Shown here piece by piece: positions 15,927 to 25,161 of a stretch of DNA of 62,000 nucleotides; the first letter of the stretch is position 1; each line of letters opens with the position of its first letter. The notes under the pieces are model-generated. The model was not told where the DNA came from, searched no databases, and was given only the letters and a program-made list of their open reading frames with translations. Both the position numbers and the translations under genes were made by a program. This stretch comes from Shewanella waksmanii ATCC BAA-643 (GTDB lineage Bacteria; Pseudomonadota; Gammaproteobacteria; Enterobacterales; Shewanellaceae): positions 1 to 62,000 of the forward strand of contig NZ_JAEH01000036.1 in assembly GCF_000518805.1 (NCBI RefSeq). The letters run 5' to 3'.

Positions 15927-16943
15927 CTAGGCAGATCCGCGGACCACTAGGCTAGTTTTAATTAATTGGCTATCTACTGGCTCACCGCGAATTTGCTTAA
16001 GTAAACACTCAACCAAAATCTCACCAGCCAATTTAGTGTCTTGCTTGACCGTGGTTAAAGGGGGATTCGCAAAACTTGCCACCGGTAAATCATCATAACC
16101 GACCACTTTAACTTGCTCTGGAACGTTAATCCCCTGCTCTTTAAGGGCGCGTATTGCACCAATGGCAATGAGGTCGCTAGCGCAAAAGATTGAATCAAAC
16201 TGCTGTTTGGCGTTGATTAATGCCATGGCAGCGTCATAGCCTGAAGATTCCGTGCTAATGGCGCTGTACTGTAGAGCGCGATTAACGGGTAGCTTTTTGG
16301 CACTTAGTGCCTGGCTGTATCCTAAATAACGAGACTTAAACTCTGGGCTATGCTCACTGGCATCGCCTAAAAATGCGATATCCTTTGCACCAAGTTGCAG
16401 TAAATGTTGTGTCGCAATGAAACCTCCTTGCTGATTATCACAACCCACACTCAAACGACCATCACTATGTTGCTCCGGCCCCCAAATAACAAAGTGAGTA
16501 TGCTGCTCAATCAGTTTAGCCAGTTTCTCTTGGTAATCTTTAAAGTCACCATAACCGAGTAATATGATGCCATCGGCTTTATTACTGTCTTCATAATCAG
16601 CATGCCAGTCAGAGCTAAGCTGTTGAAAAGAAACTAATAGGTCATACCCTTGACGTGCAGTTGCACGGGTAATAGAACCCAACATCGTTAAAAAGAAAGG
16701 GTTAATATGCGAGTCGTCATTGGTGGGATCTTCGCACAACAAAAGTGCCAAAGTTAATGAACTTTGAGTTCTCAAATTACTGGCATTTTTATCCACTTTA
16801 TAATTGAGCTCTTTGGCTATAGCGTGGATTTTTTGTTTAGTTTCTTCATTAACCAGAGGGCTATTGCGCAACGCACGCGATACCGTAGACTGAGAAACCC
16901 CAGCACGGTATGCGATGTCAATAGAGGTGGCTTTAATACTCAT
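15927..16943 (-). CDS. LacI-family transcriptional regulator
   Basis: A 338-residue repressor-type protein. The helix-turn-helix (ATSIDIAYRAGVSQSTVSRA, about residues 5-25) and hinge helix are followed by a periplasmic-binding-like sugar-sensing domain from about residue 60, with the usual FCASDLIAIGAI and VKVVGYDDLPVASFANPPLTTV segments. It is transcribed alone, toward the exonuclease gene. Its ligand cannot be read from sequence. It is the only LacI-type regulator in the window and lies 3.5 kb from the maltodextrin genes, whose upstream sites have the central CG of LacI operators, so a MalR role is possible but unproven. Confidence 0.88.
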   Translation of the reverse strand: MSIKATSIDIAYRAGVSQSTVSRALRNSPLVNEETKQKIHAIAKELNYKVDKNASNLRTQSSLTLALLLCEDPTNDDSHINPFFLTMLGSITRATARQGYDLLVSFQQLSSDWHADYEDSNKADGIILLGYGDFKDYQEKLAKLIEQHTHFVIWGPEQHSDGRLSVGCDNQQGGFIATQHLLQLGAKDIAFLGDASEHSPEFKSRYLGYSQALSAKKLPVNRALQYSAISTESSGYDAAMALINAKQQFDSIFCASDLIAIGAIRALKEQGINVPEQVKVVGYDDLPVASFANPPLTTVKQDTKLAGEILVECLLKQIRGEPVDSQLIKTSLVVRGSA

Positions 16944-17012
16944 CGTTGAACGGCCTATTATTGTATTTGTTGGCGATCGATTAGTCTGAGATTATCATGC
17001 AAGCTATTAGGA

Positions 17013-17720
17013 TTAAATGCCTAATTCATCGAAAAGATCATCGGCAATATCTTTACTTTTTGTATCATCCGCCGCTTTTGACCAAGGTGACTTTTCATTG
17101 TTGTCGTTGGTTTTTGTCTGGCCATGTTGAGCTAACAACTCATCAGGATCATGCTCTTCTTCGGCAAACTCATCCAGTTTAATAAATTCCGTTTTATCCA
17201 TGGCAAATTCTAAATAGAAGATATGATTGTTGGCAGTTTTAAACGACACTCTTCGCGCAACCGCATCATCTAAATTGGTATCAATAGAGATAGTCAGCTC
17301 TTTATTAATGGTCAGCATTTTAGGTTGAGACTGGTTAATAGAGGTCTGTAACTGCTTGTTCACTTTATTGATGAAATCGCCAAGGATTTGATTCATTAAC
17401 TCCCCCATCACATCACCCACTTCGTCTGAAGTATGTGAGAAGGCCAGTTCACTCTCAGGCATGCCCATTTGCTGCATATAAGCCCGGTATATCTCTATAG
17501 CGGCAGGTGCTGAGAAGTTGATGACAACCAATCCTGAAAAACCACCATCAAAAATAGAAAAGCAACCTAAATCAGGCTTTAAGCAGGTACGAGTAATACT
17601 TTGCACCATGGCCGCGTGGGAAACCTGGCTAGCAGTGGTACTGGATAATACATGGGAGACTGAATGGCAAAGTTTAAGCAAGATATCGTCTGAACTAATT
17701 ACTTGTGGAGAAGTAGTCAT
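17013..17720 (-). CDS. CheX/CheC-like protein (DUF3334 type)
   Basis: A 235-residue soluble protein. Residues about 10-175 resemble the CheC/CheX phosphatase fold, including a helix DEVGDVMGELMNQILGDF with the E...N spacing of the phosphatase motif. The last 60 residues are acidic and probably disordered. I believe this is the DUF3334 family of Shewanella and relatives; that is from memory. It is divergent from a chemoreceptor gene, which agrees with a signalling role. Whether it dephosphorylates CheY is unknown. Confidence 0.65.
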   Translation of the reverse strand: MTTSPQVISSDDILLKLCHSVSHVLSSTTASQVSHAAMVQSITRTCLKPDLGCFSIFDGGFSGLVVINFSAPAAIEIYRAYMQQMGMPESELAFSHTSDEVGDVMGELMNQILGDFINKVNKQLQTSINQSQPKMLTINKELTISIDTNLDDAVARRVSFKTANNHIFYLEFAMDKTEFIKLDEFAEEEHDPDELLAQHGQTKTNDNNEKSPWSKAADDTKSKDIADDLFDELGI

Positions 17721-18066
17721 GGAACGTAGCCTTTATTGAGTAATGATTAATTCTGCGCTGAAAATACAAAAAAATCAAAACCATTACATAACATTAACTA
17801 TAACTGGGCAAATATCGTTCAGTTTTAAGACGGCAAGCTCGGTATCTATGCAGTTAAAGCGCTTTAATACTTTTGTCTATTAAGTGTTATCTGTTAGGTA
17901 TTTTTGGCCAAAAGGCCGATTTTTCAGCCACTAAAAGGTGAGCAAGATCAACAAATTCAAAAACAAATTGTAAACATGATTAAGTTAATATTATTCATTC
18001 CGATGCATAGGTATATTCACTTGCATAACAAAAATATTTGCCTTGAATTTCATTAAAGGGGACATC
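17721..18066. other. Divergent promoter region with a 14-bp palindrome
   Basis: A 346-bp gap between the CheX-like gene and the chemoreceptor gene. It has a perfect palindrome TTAAAGCGCTTTAA at 17854-17867, which has LacI-operator-like symmetry, and a small hairpin GGCCAAAAGGCC near 17907 followed by a T-rich stretch. No coding frame is seen. Confidence 0.4.
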
Positions 18067-19704
18067 ATGGGACTTTTGCGCCAGTTGACCATCTTACAGC
18101 GACTAATTTTAATGTTAGTGCTAGCCGCGATCGGCACCTTTGTATTTGCTAGCTTTTCTATCAATGAACAGCGAAACAATCTTATTACACAGAAGTGGGT
18201 ACAAAATGATGCGCAGCTGAACACTGTACTCAGTGTGATTGAAGCCCATCGTCAGCAAGTCAACCAGCAAGCCATTAGCCTTGATCAAGCCAAAAGTGAA
18301 GTCGCTGAGCTTGTTAATCAAATACACTCTAGCCAAGATGGCTACTTTGTCTTAATTGATGACAATCAAACTATCATTGCTCACGGCGCCAATTCTCAGT
18401 TAATTGGCCAGCCTGCCAGCGCCATCCGCTCTCAAGATGGCCGCTCCCCCATGACAAAGTTGATCAGTGATGCACGCAGTAACCAGATAGGTAAAGCGGA
18501 ATTTGCCATTGCTAACCCATCGACTGGCATTGTAGAAACTAAACTGGTAGAAGCAAGAGCCTATGCCCCTTGGCAATGGACCTTAGTGACGGGTTCATAC
18601 ATGAGCGATATAAACGATGCAACATGGGGTGTGGTAATGAATTATCTCATTATCATGGTATTGATATCTGCACCGATTTTTGGCTTTTTCTTGGTGCTTA
18701 ACCACTCTATTAGCTCGCCACTTAAAGAAGCCATCGCCGCCATGCGTGATATCGCAGAAGGCGAAGGTGACTTAACAAAGAGACTGCCCACTAAAGGTAA
18801 AGACGAAGTCGTCGACCTAGCGATTGCGTTTAATCTGTTTGTTAACAAAATCAACTTACTAGTTGCAGAGCTCAAGCCAGCCGGTGAAGAGATTAATCAA
18901 GACGCCCAACGCCTGCTCAATGCCGTTGGCGAGTCTAATGCCAGTGTGGACCACTTGCATCAAGAAACCAGCAGCGTTGCCACAGCGATCAATGAAATGC
19001 TGTCTACCACTCATGAAATGGCGAGCAACACCCAACAAGCCGCTGATGCTGCCAACAGTGTGAAAGACCAAGCGCAAAATAGTAAAGCGCAAATGGATAA
19101 CACCGTACTGCATACCGAAAAGTTGGTCGAAGAGCTCCGCAGCTCTGAAGCGATCACGCATAACTTGGGGCAATCTTCTGACCAAATTGGTAGCATTCTT
19201 GACGTCATTCGTGGCATTGCCGACCAAACTAACCTCTTGGCTTTAAATGCCGCTATCGAAGCAGCTCGAGCTGGCACCCATGGACGTGGATTTGCAGTAG
19301 TGGCAGATGAAGTGAGAGCGCTAGCTAATCGCACCCAGGATTCTACCAACGAAATTCAAAAAATTATCGCTGATATTCAAGGTGGCGTTGCTTCGGTCAT
19401 GACCAGCAATAGCGAAACGCAACAACAAAGTGAACAGTTGCAGGTTCAAGCCAAAGAAGTGGGCGATGCTTTAGGTGAGATATTAGGGCTGATAGGTCAC
19501 ATCAGTGACATGAATACCCAATTAGCCAGTGCCACTGAAGAACAGTCTTTGGTGACAGAGGAGATTAACCGCAATATCTGCAGTATTACTGAGCTATCAG
19601 AAGTCTCGGTGCAAACCAATGAGAGTAACCAGCGCGCAGCTGAGTCTTTGCAAAAGATCAGTAAAGACAGCGCCCGCCTACTAGGTCAATTTAAAGTAAC
19701 CTAG
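18067..19704 (+). CDS. Methyl-accepting chemotaxis protein with single Cache sensor
   Basis: A 545-residue chemoreceptor. A first membrane helix (about residues 8-28) and a second (about 185-210) bracket a periplasmic single-Cache sensor domain ([15 protein letters not shown] and [12 protein letters not shown] are typical). HAMP follows at about 205-260, then the coiled-coil signalling domain, whose tip [20 protein letters not shown] is the MCP hallmark. No C-terminal CheR-binding pentapeptide is seen. I start at 18067 (MGLLRQL), which has AAGGGGAC upstream, not at the in-frame ATG eight codons earlier. The ligand is unknown; Cache receptors often sense small organic acids or amino acids. Confidence 0.93.
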   Translation: MGLLRQLTILQRLILMLVLAAIGTFVFASFSINEQRNNLITQKWVQNDAQLNTVLSVIEAHRQQVNQQAISLDQAKSEVAELVNQIHSSQDGYFVLIDDNQTIIAHGANSQLIGQPASAIRSQDGRSPMTKLISDARSNQIGKAEFAIANPSTGIVETKLVEARAYAPWQWTLVTGSYMSDINDATWGVVMNYLIIMVLISAPIFGFFLVLNHSISSPLKEAIAAMRDIAEGEGDLTKRLPTKGKDEVVDLAIAFNLFVNKINLLVAELKPAGEEINQDAQRLLNAVGESNASVDHLHQETSSVATAINEMLSTTHEMASNTQQAADAANSVKDQAQNSKAQMDNTVLHTEKLVEELRSSEAITHNLGQSSDQIGSILDVIRGIADQTNLLALNAAIEAARAGTHGRGFAVVADEVRALANRTQDSTNEIQKIIADIQGGVASVMTSNSETQQQSEQLQVQAKEVGDALGEILGLIGHISDMNTQLASATEEQSLVTEEINRNICSITELSEVSVQTNESNQRAAESLQKISKDSARLLGQFKVT

Positions 19705-19719
19705 CCTCCACCTACAATA

Positions 19720-19745
19720 GAGGCACTATCAAGTGCCTCTTTCAC
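19720..19745 (+). terminator. Hairpin after the chemoreceptor gene
   Basis: AGAGGCACT pairs with AAGTGCCTCTT across a three-base loop (about 19720-19741), followed by a short T-rich stretch. Weak to moderate terminator. Confidence 0.6.
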
Positions 19746-19815
19746 CTTCAAAAATATGTGTTAAGCTAGCCTACGATACGTGTGGACCTTCACTCAAATA
19801 CGTTAAGGAACATTG

Positions 19816-20214
19816 ATGGCCAGAATGACACTCGCGCTACATGAGCAGCTATACAGCATCCACAGCTTTGCGCCAGATACGCCGATTGACCCCATAGTGT
19901 TCAGCCAACCCATGTATTTCATTGGAAAAACCCAAGACGAATTATCGATAGTCACTCCTAGCGAAATACAATTAGACAGCTTAGAGCAAGAAGATGACTG
20001 GCGATGCTTTGAAGTCATGGGACCCCTAGGCTTTTCTATGACAGGGATACTTTCAAGAGTGTCAGGTGCGTTGTCCGATGCCAACATCAGCATCTTCGCA
20101 ATATCAACCTTTGATACTGACTACATTTTGGTGAAGAAAGAAAAACTGCAAGACGCTATCAATGCCCTTTCTCGTAAGAGCTATAAGATTGTAGAATACG
20201 GCTCAGATAGTTAA
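19816..20214 (+). CDS. ACT-domain protein upstream of ptsH
   Basis: A 132-residue protein with two ACT-like halves: an N-terminal one (about 1-65) and a typical C-terminal one with FSMTGILSRVSGALSDANISIFAISTFDTDYILV, as in CASTOR/ACT-7 proteins that bind amino acids. The ATG at 19816 is the likely start, with AAGGAA six bases upstream; a TTG one codon earlier is less likely. It ends 22 bp before ptsH and on the same strand, so the two are probably co-transcribed. Link to PTS regulation is suggested by position only. Confidence 0.8.
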   Translation: MARMTLALHEQLYSIHSFAPDTPIDPIVFSQPMYFIGKTQDELSIVTPSEIQLDSLEQEDDWRCFEVMGPLGFSMTGILSRVSGALSDANISIFAISTFDTDYILVKKEKLQDAINALSRKSYKIVEYGSDS

Positions 20215-20236
20215 CTACGTCATTTAAGGTGTATTG

Positions 20237-20509
20237 ATGACACAAACCGAACATTTCCATAAAAATGTGACCATTATTGCTGAGCATGGTATTCATACCC
20301 GACCTGCTGCATTGTTGGTAAAAGCCGCAAAAAGCTACCCCTGTGATGTCATAGTTGAATGTAACGGCAAACAAGCTAGTGCAAAGAGTCTATTTAAACT
20401 GCAGACTTTGGGGCTATATAAAGGGGTTAGCGTCAATGTCAGTGCGCAAGGAGAGCAAGCGAAAGTGGCGGTTGAACATGTATCCGAGCTACTGATAACG
20501 TTAAGTTAA
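20237..20509 (+). CDS. ptsH: Phosphocarrier protein HPr
   Basis: A 90-residue HPr that passes phosphate from enzyme I to PTS enzymes II. The phosphorylated histidine is H20 in GIHTRPA, and the AKSLFKLQTL segment carries the site equivalent to Ser46. The start is ATG 20237 (TTG one codon earlier also possible), with AAGGT upstream. The N-terminus is about five residues longer than E. coli HPr. First PTS gene of a ptsH-ptsI-crr operon. Confidence 0.95.
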   Translation: MTQTEHFHKNVTIIAEHGIHTRPAALLVKAAKSYPCDVIVECNGKQASAKSLFKLQTLGLYKGVSVNVSAQGEQAKVAVEHVSELLITLS

Positions 20510-20531
20510 TTGAATTATATGAAGGTCTGAC

Positions 20532-22235
20532 ATGGCATTAAAAGGGATATCAGTATCTAAAGGCATTGCCATTGGTCGTGCAGTGACTTTTAAGCCACAA
20601 GCACAGCAGCTCAATTATCAACTGATTGCAAAATCAGCCATCGGCAAAGAACAAAACAAACTGGCATCAGCATTTGCGAAAATGATCGCTGTTTCCCAGC
20701 GTGCATTAAGTCATTGCCAACAACAAAGCGACTCATATGCGTTAGTTGAGTCAGACCTTTTACTACTTGAAGATGATGAGCTGCTTGCAGAAATAAGCGC
20801 GGCGATTAATAGCCAGCAGTTCAGTGCAGCAGTGGCAGTAGAGCGCACTTTTGCTAAGCAAATTCAAGCGCTAGAGAATTTAGACGACCCTTATTTATCA
20901 GCACGCGCTGACGATATTCGCTGCCTTAGCCAACGCATTATTAGTACCTTGATTTGTGGCCAATGCCAAAATATCGATACGCTACAAGACGATTCGATTG
21001 TTATCGCCAATGACCTGACCCCGGCAGAGTTTGCCTTACTACCTATAGAGAAAGTTAAAGGGTTAGTTTTGGTGACAGGCGGCCTTTCTAGTCACACAAC
21101 TATCTTGGCAAAAAGCTGCAACCTACCGACTATCGTCAATTGTAAGGTGGATTTTTCCCTACTTGATGATTGCCCGATGGTGGCCATAGATTGCTTTGCT
21201 GGTGAGTTACACATTGCGCCTACCGCAGAGACGATTGCTGCCCTTAAAGCTGAGCAAGCAGCGTTAGCGCAATTGCAACAGCAGTTGGTTAAATATCAAG
21301 ACTTGCCATTGCAGACTCAAGATGGTCAGCGAGTAGGACTACTTGCGAATGTGGGCTCAGTGACTGAGATTGCGCATCTTAGCCATATTGCTTATCAAGG
21401 TGTCGGTCTATTTCGAACCGAATTTTTATTTATGCACGCCCAAAGCGCGCCTACAGAGCAGCAACAGTTTCAGATGTACTGCGATGCTTTGTCGTTACTT
21501 GATGGTCAACCATTAACGATCCGAACCATTGATGTAGGGGCCGATAAAGATGTCCCATGCCTAAAAATAGCTAGCGAAGACAACCCAGCGCTTGGCCTAC
21601 GTGGAATAAGGTACACCCTCGCCCACCCAACACTTTTTTGCCAGCAACTAAGGGCAATCCTGCGGGCAGCAAATCACGGTTCAATTCGATTGATGTTCCC
21701 CATGATCAACCAAGTTGAAGAACTTGAACAAACCATTGCGATCATTGAGTCTTGCCGCCAACAGCTTATTCAACAAGAAAAAGGCTTTGGGCAATTACAG
21801 CTGGGTATCGTGGTTGAAACGCCGGCTTGTGTTCTCAATCTAGAATCAATGTTGCCTTACATTGACTTCATCAGCATCGGCAGTAATGACTTGACGCAAT
21901 ACACAATGGCAGCCGATCGCGGAAACCCTAGCTTTATGGCTGACTACCCAAGTTTATCGCCCGCGGTAATTAAACTGATTGCAATGGCCATAAACCAAGC
22001 CAAGGCCGCCGATGTACATACCTCTGTGTGTGGTGAAATTGCCAGTTACCCGCCCGCATTGGCTTGCTTGGTAGGTTTAGGGGTTGATGAACTCAGTGTC
22101 AATCCAAGCGCCCTACTCGAAACAAAACAAAACTTAAATAAACTTTCATTAAATCAGTGTCAAAAGCTGGCGCAGTTAGCTATGAAAGCCACTAGAATAA
22201 CAGAGCTCAATAAGCTCCTTACAAACTGTTACTAA
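20532..22235 (+). CDS. ptsI: PTS enzyme I, phosphoenolpyruvate-protein phosphotransferase
   Basis: A 567-residue enzyme I that autophosphorylates on phosphoenolpyruvate and then phosphorylates HPr. The active histidine is H188 in GGLSSHTTI. The PEP-binding barrel shows GLFRTEFLFM, GLRGIRY, the EI signature FISIGSNDLTQYTMAADR, and the active cysteine region VCGEIAS. Length fits the family (about 575). It begins 22 bp after ptsH with a GAAGG ribosome-binding site and is followed by crr after 72 bp. Confidence 0.97.
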   Translation: MALKGISVSKGIAIGRAVTFKPQAQQLNYQLIAKSAIGKEQNKLASAFAKMIAVSQRALSHCQQQSDSYALVESDLLLLEDDELLAEISAAINSQQFSAAVAVERTFAKQIQALENLDDPYLSARADDIRCLSQRIISTLICGQCQNIDTLQDDSIVIANDLTPAEFALLPIEKVKGLVLVTGGLSSHTTILAKSCNLPTIVNCKVDFSLLDDCPMVAIDCFAGELHIAPTAETIAALKAEQAALAQLQQQLVKYQDLPLQTQDGQRVGLLANVGSVTEIAHLSHIAYQGVGLFRTEFLFMHAQSAPTEQQQFQMYCDALSLLDGQPLTIRTIDVGADKDVPCLKIASEDNPALGLRGIRYTLAHPTLFCQQLRAILRAANHGSIRLMFPMINQVEELEQTIAIIESCRQQLIQQEKGFGQLQLGIVVETPACVLNLESMLPYIDFISIGSNDLTQYTMAADRGNPSFMADYPSLSPAVIKLIAMAINQAKAADVHTSVCGEIASYPPALACLVGLGVDELSVNPSALLETKQNLNKLSLNQCQKLAQLAMKATRITELNKLLTNCY

Positions 22236-22307
22236 AGCTATTTATTGCTGCATGCTAGTCATTAAAACAACAACTACAGCAATAGCTAGGATAAAGAGGC
22301 CATACAA

Positions 22308-22817
22308 ATGGGATTTTTAAGCCGCATTCGTAGATTGGTATCCGGACAGACCAAAATTGCCGGGGGAATAGAGGTTTATGCACCAGTCTCAGGAGAGATT
22401 GTTGCCATAGAAAAGGTCCCAGATGTTGTATTTGCAGAAAAGATAGTCGGTGATGGTATCGCCATTGCCCCCAAAGGCCATCAAATATTGGCTCCTGTTG
22501 ATGGAACCATAGGTAAAATATTTGAAACTAATCATGCATTTAGTATCGAGTCACCCCACGGTTTAGAATTGTTTGTCCATTTTGGTGTTGGTACCGTGGA
22601 ACTGCGAGGGAATGGCTTCACACGCTTAGCCGAAGAGGGACAAACGGTTAAAGTTGGCGATCCCATTTTAGAATTCGATTTAAACTACCTAAAAGACCAA
22701 GTTGAAAGCCTGCTCACACCCGTTGTTTTAGCCAACATGGAAGACATCAAAGAACTCGAAAAACACCAAGGTACCATTGAAGCCGGCAAGGACGTTATTT
22801 TCTCCGTGCAATTGTAG
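22308..22817 (+). CDS. crr: PTS glucose-type enzyme IIA (Crr)
   Basis: A 169-residue cytoplasmic IIA-Glc that takes phosphate from HPr and signals carbohydrate status. H91 in ELFVHFG is the phosphorylated residue and H76 in NHAFSI the helper. No IIBC membrane component lies nearby, so its role may be partly regulatory (adenylate cyclase control, inducer exclusion), as in E. coli. Last gene of the ptsHI-crr group. Confidence 0.96.
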   Translation: MGFLSRIRRLVSGQTKIAGGIEVYAPVSGEIVAIEKVPDVVFAEKIVGDGIAIAPKGHQILAPVDGTIGKIFETNHAFSIESPHGLELFVHFGVGTVELRGNGFTRLAEEGQTVKVGDPILEFDLNYLKDQVESLLTPVVLANMEDIKELEKHQGTIEAGKDVIFSVQL

Positions 22818-22827
22818 TCCCCAATTT

Positions 22828-22857
22828 TACGTCAGGCCGTTTAATTGGCCTGGCGTT
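22828..22857 (+). terminator. Hairpin after crr
   Basis: ACGTCAGGCC (about 22829-22838) pairs with GGCCTGGCGT (about 22847-22856) with one wobble. There is little T tract, so it may act weakly. Confidence 0.45.
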
Positions 22858-22982
22858 AATCACAAAAAATAACCACTTGGCAAAGTAAAGCGATTAATTT
22901 TAATTCTCAGCGGTATTGAGTCGCTTGCAAGCCAATGCCACAATAACAAACCCTCATAAACCAAGGCTCAAGGAGTTGACGT

Positions 22983-23324
22983 TTGACCTTATACGGCATA
23001 AAAAATTGCGACACAGTTCGCAAAGCAAAAAAATGGCTAGAAACTAACAATATTGAGGTTAAGTTTCATGACTTTCGTGCAGACGGTATTAGTGCTGACA
23101 TCATCGAACAATGGTTGACTCAAGTTGACTGGGAAACCCTCTTTAATAAACGTAGCACCAGTTTTCGCGCATTAAGCGATACCGACAAAGCCGATATAGA
23201 TCAACAAAAAGCAATCAGTTTAATGGTGAGCCACCCAACGCTAATTAAGCGCCCAGTATTGGTGCTCAACGACCAAGTACTCGTTGGCTTTAAGGCCGAA
23301 CTCTATCAAGGAGCACTTAGCTAA
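22983..23324 (+). CDS. yffB: ArsC/Spx-like reductase family protein YffB
   Basis: A 113-residue thioredoxin-fold protein of the ArsC/Spx family. It has the single N-terminal cysteine ([16 protein letters not shown]) and the RPVLVL segment near the end, typical of E. coli YffB, which sits before dapE there too. It starts at TTG 22983, seven bases after AAGGAG; a stop codon two codons upstream rules out anything earlier. Its stop overlaps the dapE start by one base (TAATG), so they are translationally coupled. Substrate unknown. Confidence 0.9.
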   Translation: MTLYGIKNCDTVRKAKKWLETNNIEVKFHDFRADGISADIIEQWLTQVDWETLFNKRSTSFRALSDTDKADIDQQKAISLMVSHPTLIKRPVLVLNDQVLVGFKAELYQGALS

Positions 23325-24460
23325 TGAAAGATGATGTCTTAAAGCTCGCTCAGGATCTCATCTCTCGCCCTTCAGTGACGCCTCTCGATGAAGGTTGCCA
23401 AGAATTAATGGCACAACGCTTAGCGCAAGCAGGTTTTAACATTGAGTCGATGGTTTTTGAAGATACAACCAATATGTGGGCCCGAAGAGGCAACGACGGC
23501 CCATTGTTTTGTTTTGCAGGCCACACCGATGTTGTTCCCGTCGGCGATCTCAACCGTTGGCATACCCCACCTTTTGATCCGGTGGTCATAGACGGCTATC
23601 TGCACGGTCGAGGCGCTGCCGACATGAAAGGCTCACTTGCTGCTATGTTAGTCGCCACCGAACGATTTGTGGCTAAAAACCCCGACCATCATGGCTCAAT
23701 TGCGTTTCTTATCACCAGTGATGAAGAAGGACCTTTCATTAATGGCACAACCCGCGTCATCGATACCCTAGAAGCGCGTAATGAAAAGATCACTTGGTCA
23801 CTAGTTGGCGAGCCTTCATCTACCCATAAACTCGGCGACATTGTTAAGAACGGCCGCCGTGGTAGCCTTACAGGTAACCTAACGGTTAAAGGCATTCAAG
23901 GCCATGTGGCTTACCCGCACTTAGCCGATAACCCCATTCATAAAGCAGCACCTGCCTTAGATGAATTAGCCCGCATGAAATGGGATAATGGCAATGAATT
24001 TTTCCCGCCAACCAGTTTTCAGATAGCTAATATCAATGGGGGAACGGGCGCATCAAATGTGATCCCCGGTAACCTAGAAGTGATGTTTAACTTCCGTTAC
24101 TCAACTGAAGTCACTGCTGAAATTCTTATTCAAAGAGTTCTGAATATTCTCGATGCCCACGGTCTCGATTATGACATTAGTTGGATATTTAACGGCTTAC
24201 CTTTCCTCACAGGTGAAGGGCCGCTATTAGAAGCAACTAAGCAAGCAATTCAAGAAATCACTGGTACTGAAACGGATCCGCAAACATCAGGTGGGACCTC
24301 AGACGGCCGATTTATCGCCCCAACAGGCGCGGATGTTATCGAACTTGGCCCCGTTAACGCGACTATCCACAAAGTGAATGAGTGCGTTAAAGTCGCCGAT
24401 TTAGACTTACTGGCTTTATGCTATGAGCGCATACTGGAAAAACTGTTGTGCTCTCAATAA
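23324..24460 (+). CDS. dapE: Succinyl-diaminopimelate desuccinylase
   Basis: A 378-residue M20-type zinc hydrolase that cleaves N-succinyl-LL-diaminopimelate on the way to lysine and peptidoglycan diaminopimelate. Metal motifs are [21 protein letters not shown] and [12 protein letters not shown], with SGGTSDGRF near the C-terminus. The dimerisation insert is present at about 180-290. Coupled to yffB upstream; the next gene starts inside its last codons. dapA of the same pathway lies 15 kb away. Confidence 0.97.
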   Translation: MKDDVLKLAQDLISRPSVTPLDEGCQELMAQRLAQAGFNIESMVFEDTTNMWARRGNDGPLFCFAGHTDVVPVGDLNRWHTPPFDPVVIDGYLHGRGAADMKGSLAAMLVATERFVAKNPDHHGSIAFLITSDEEGPFINGTTRVIDTLEARNEKITWSLVGEPSSTHKLGDIVKNGRRGSLTGNLTVKGIQGHVAYPHLADNPIHKAAPALDELARMKWDNGNEFFPPTSFQIANINGGTGASNVIPGNLEVMFNFRYSTEVTAEILIQRVLNILDAHGLDYDISWIFNGLPFLTGEGPLLEATKQAIQEITGTETDPQTSGGTSDGRFIAPTGADVIELGPVNATIHKVNECVKVADLDLLALCYERILEKLLCSQ

Positions 24461-25161
24461 GCCAGATAAAAAATAAGTCACTTTATGGCCTCGAAGAGCA
24501 ACATTTAGTTGCCTTTGAAGGCCAGTTGCTGGAGCAAAAAACCGCCATTGCATTAGCTAAGATGCAGCAAGCAGCCTTTGATGATGGCGTCACGATTAGC
24601 CTATGTAGCGGTTACCGTAGCTTTGAAAAGCAGATGCAGATATGGAATAACAAAGCTAGCGGCAAGCGCCAGTTACTCGACCAGCACAATCAGCCTGTCG
24701 CGTGGCAAGATTTGACTGCAAATAAATTGATCGACACCATTCTTATATGGTCAGCGCTGCCTGGGGCGTCGCGTCACCACTGGGGTACAGATGTCGATTT
24801 ATTTGATGTTAGTGCAATTTCAAAGCAAGATTTACAACTTATCAGCGCAGAATATCAGCCTGGCGGCCCATGTAATGCACTATACCAGTGGTTAGAAAAA
24901 AACAGCCATCGCTTTGGGTTCTACCGGCCATTCCAGCAAGGACTCAGCGGCGTCAGTCCAGAGCCTTGGCATTATAGTTTTTACCCAGTTAGCCAGCCTT
25001 TAACTCAACTTTATCAAGCAGAAGACTTAGCTGTCATTTTGAACGCCAATAATGTTCAGTTAAAACAGCAGCTAGTTGCAAGATTGCCAGAACTCGTTAA
25101 GGAGTACGTGTTCACAGTGGCACCAGCGCCCAAAGCATTCGTACAGGAACAAGTTATATGA
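24448..25161 (+). CDS. M15-family D-alanyl-D-alanine carboxypeptidase-like protein
   Basis: A 237-residue VanY/LdcB-type peptidase. [15 protein letters not shown] and [14 protein letters not shown] carry the zinc-ligand histidine and aspartate, and EPWHYSF the final histidine. No clear signal peptide is seen, which is unusual for a peptidoglycan enzyme and suggests a cytoplasmic or unusual export mode. The start is GTG 24448, overlapping dapE by 13 bp; its end overlaps the next start (ATGA). It probably belongs to the dapE transcript. Confidence 0.85.
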   Translation: MLSISQIKNKSLYGLEEQHLVAFEGQLLEQKTAIALAKMQQAAFDDGVTISLCSGYRSFEKQMQIWNNKASGKRQLLDQHNQPVAWQDLTANKLIDTILIWSALPGASRHHWGTDVDLFDVSAISKQDLQLISAEYQPGGPCNALYQWLEKNSHRFGFYRPFQQGLSGVSPEPWHYSFYPVSQPLTQLYQAEDLAVILNANNVQLKQQLVARLPELVKEYVFTVAPAPKAFVQEQVI

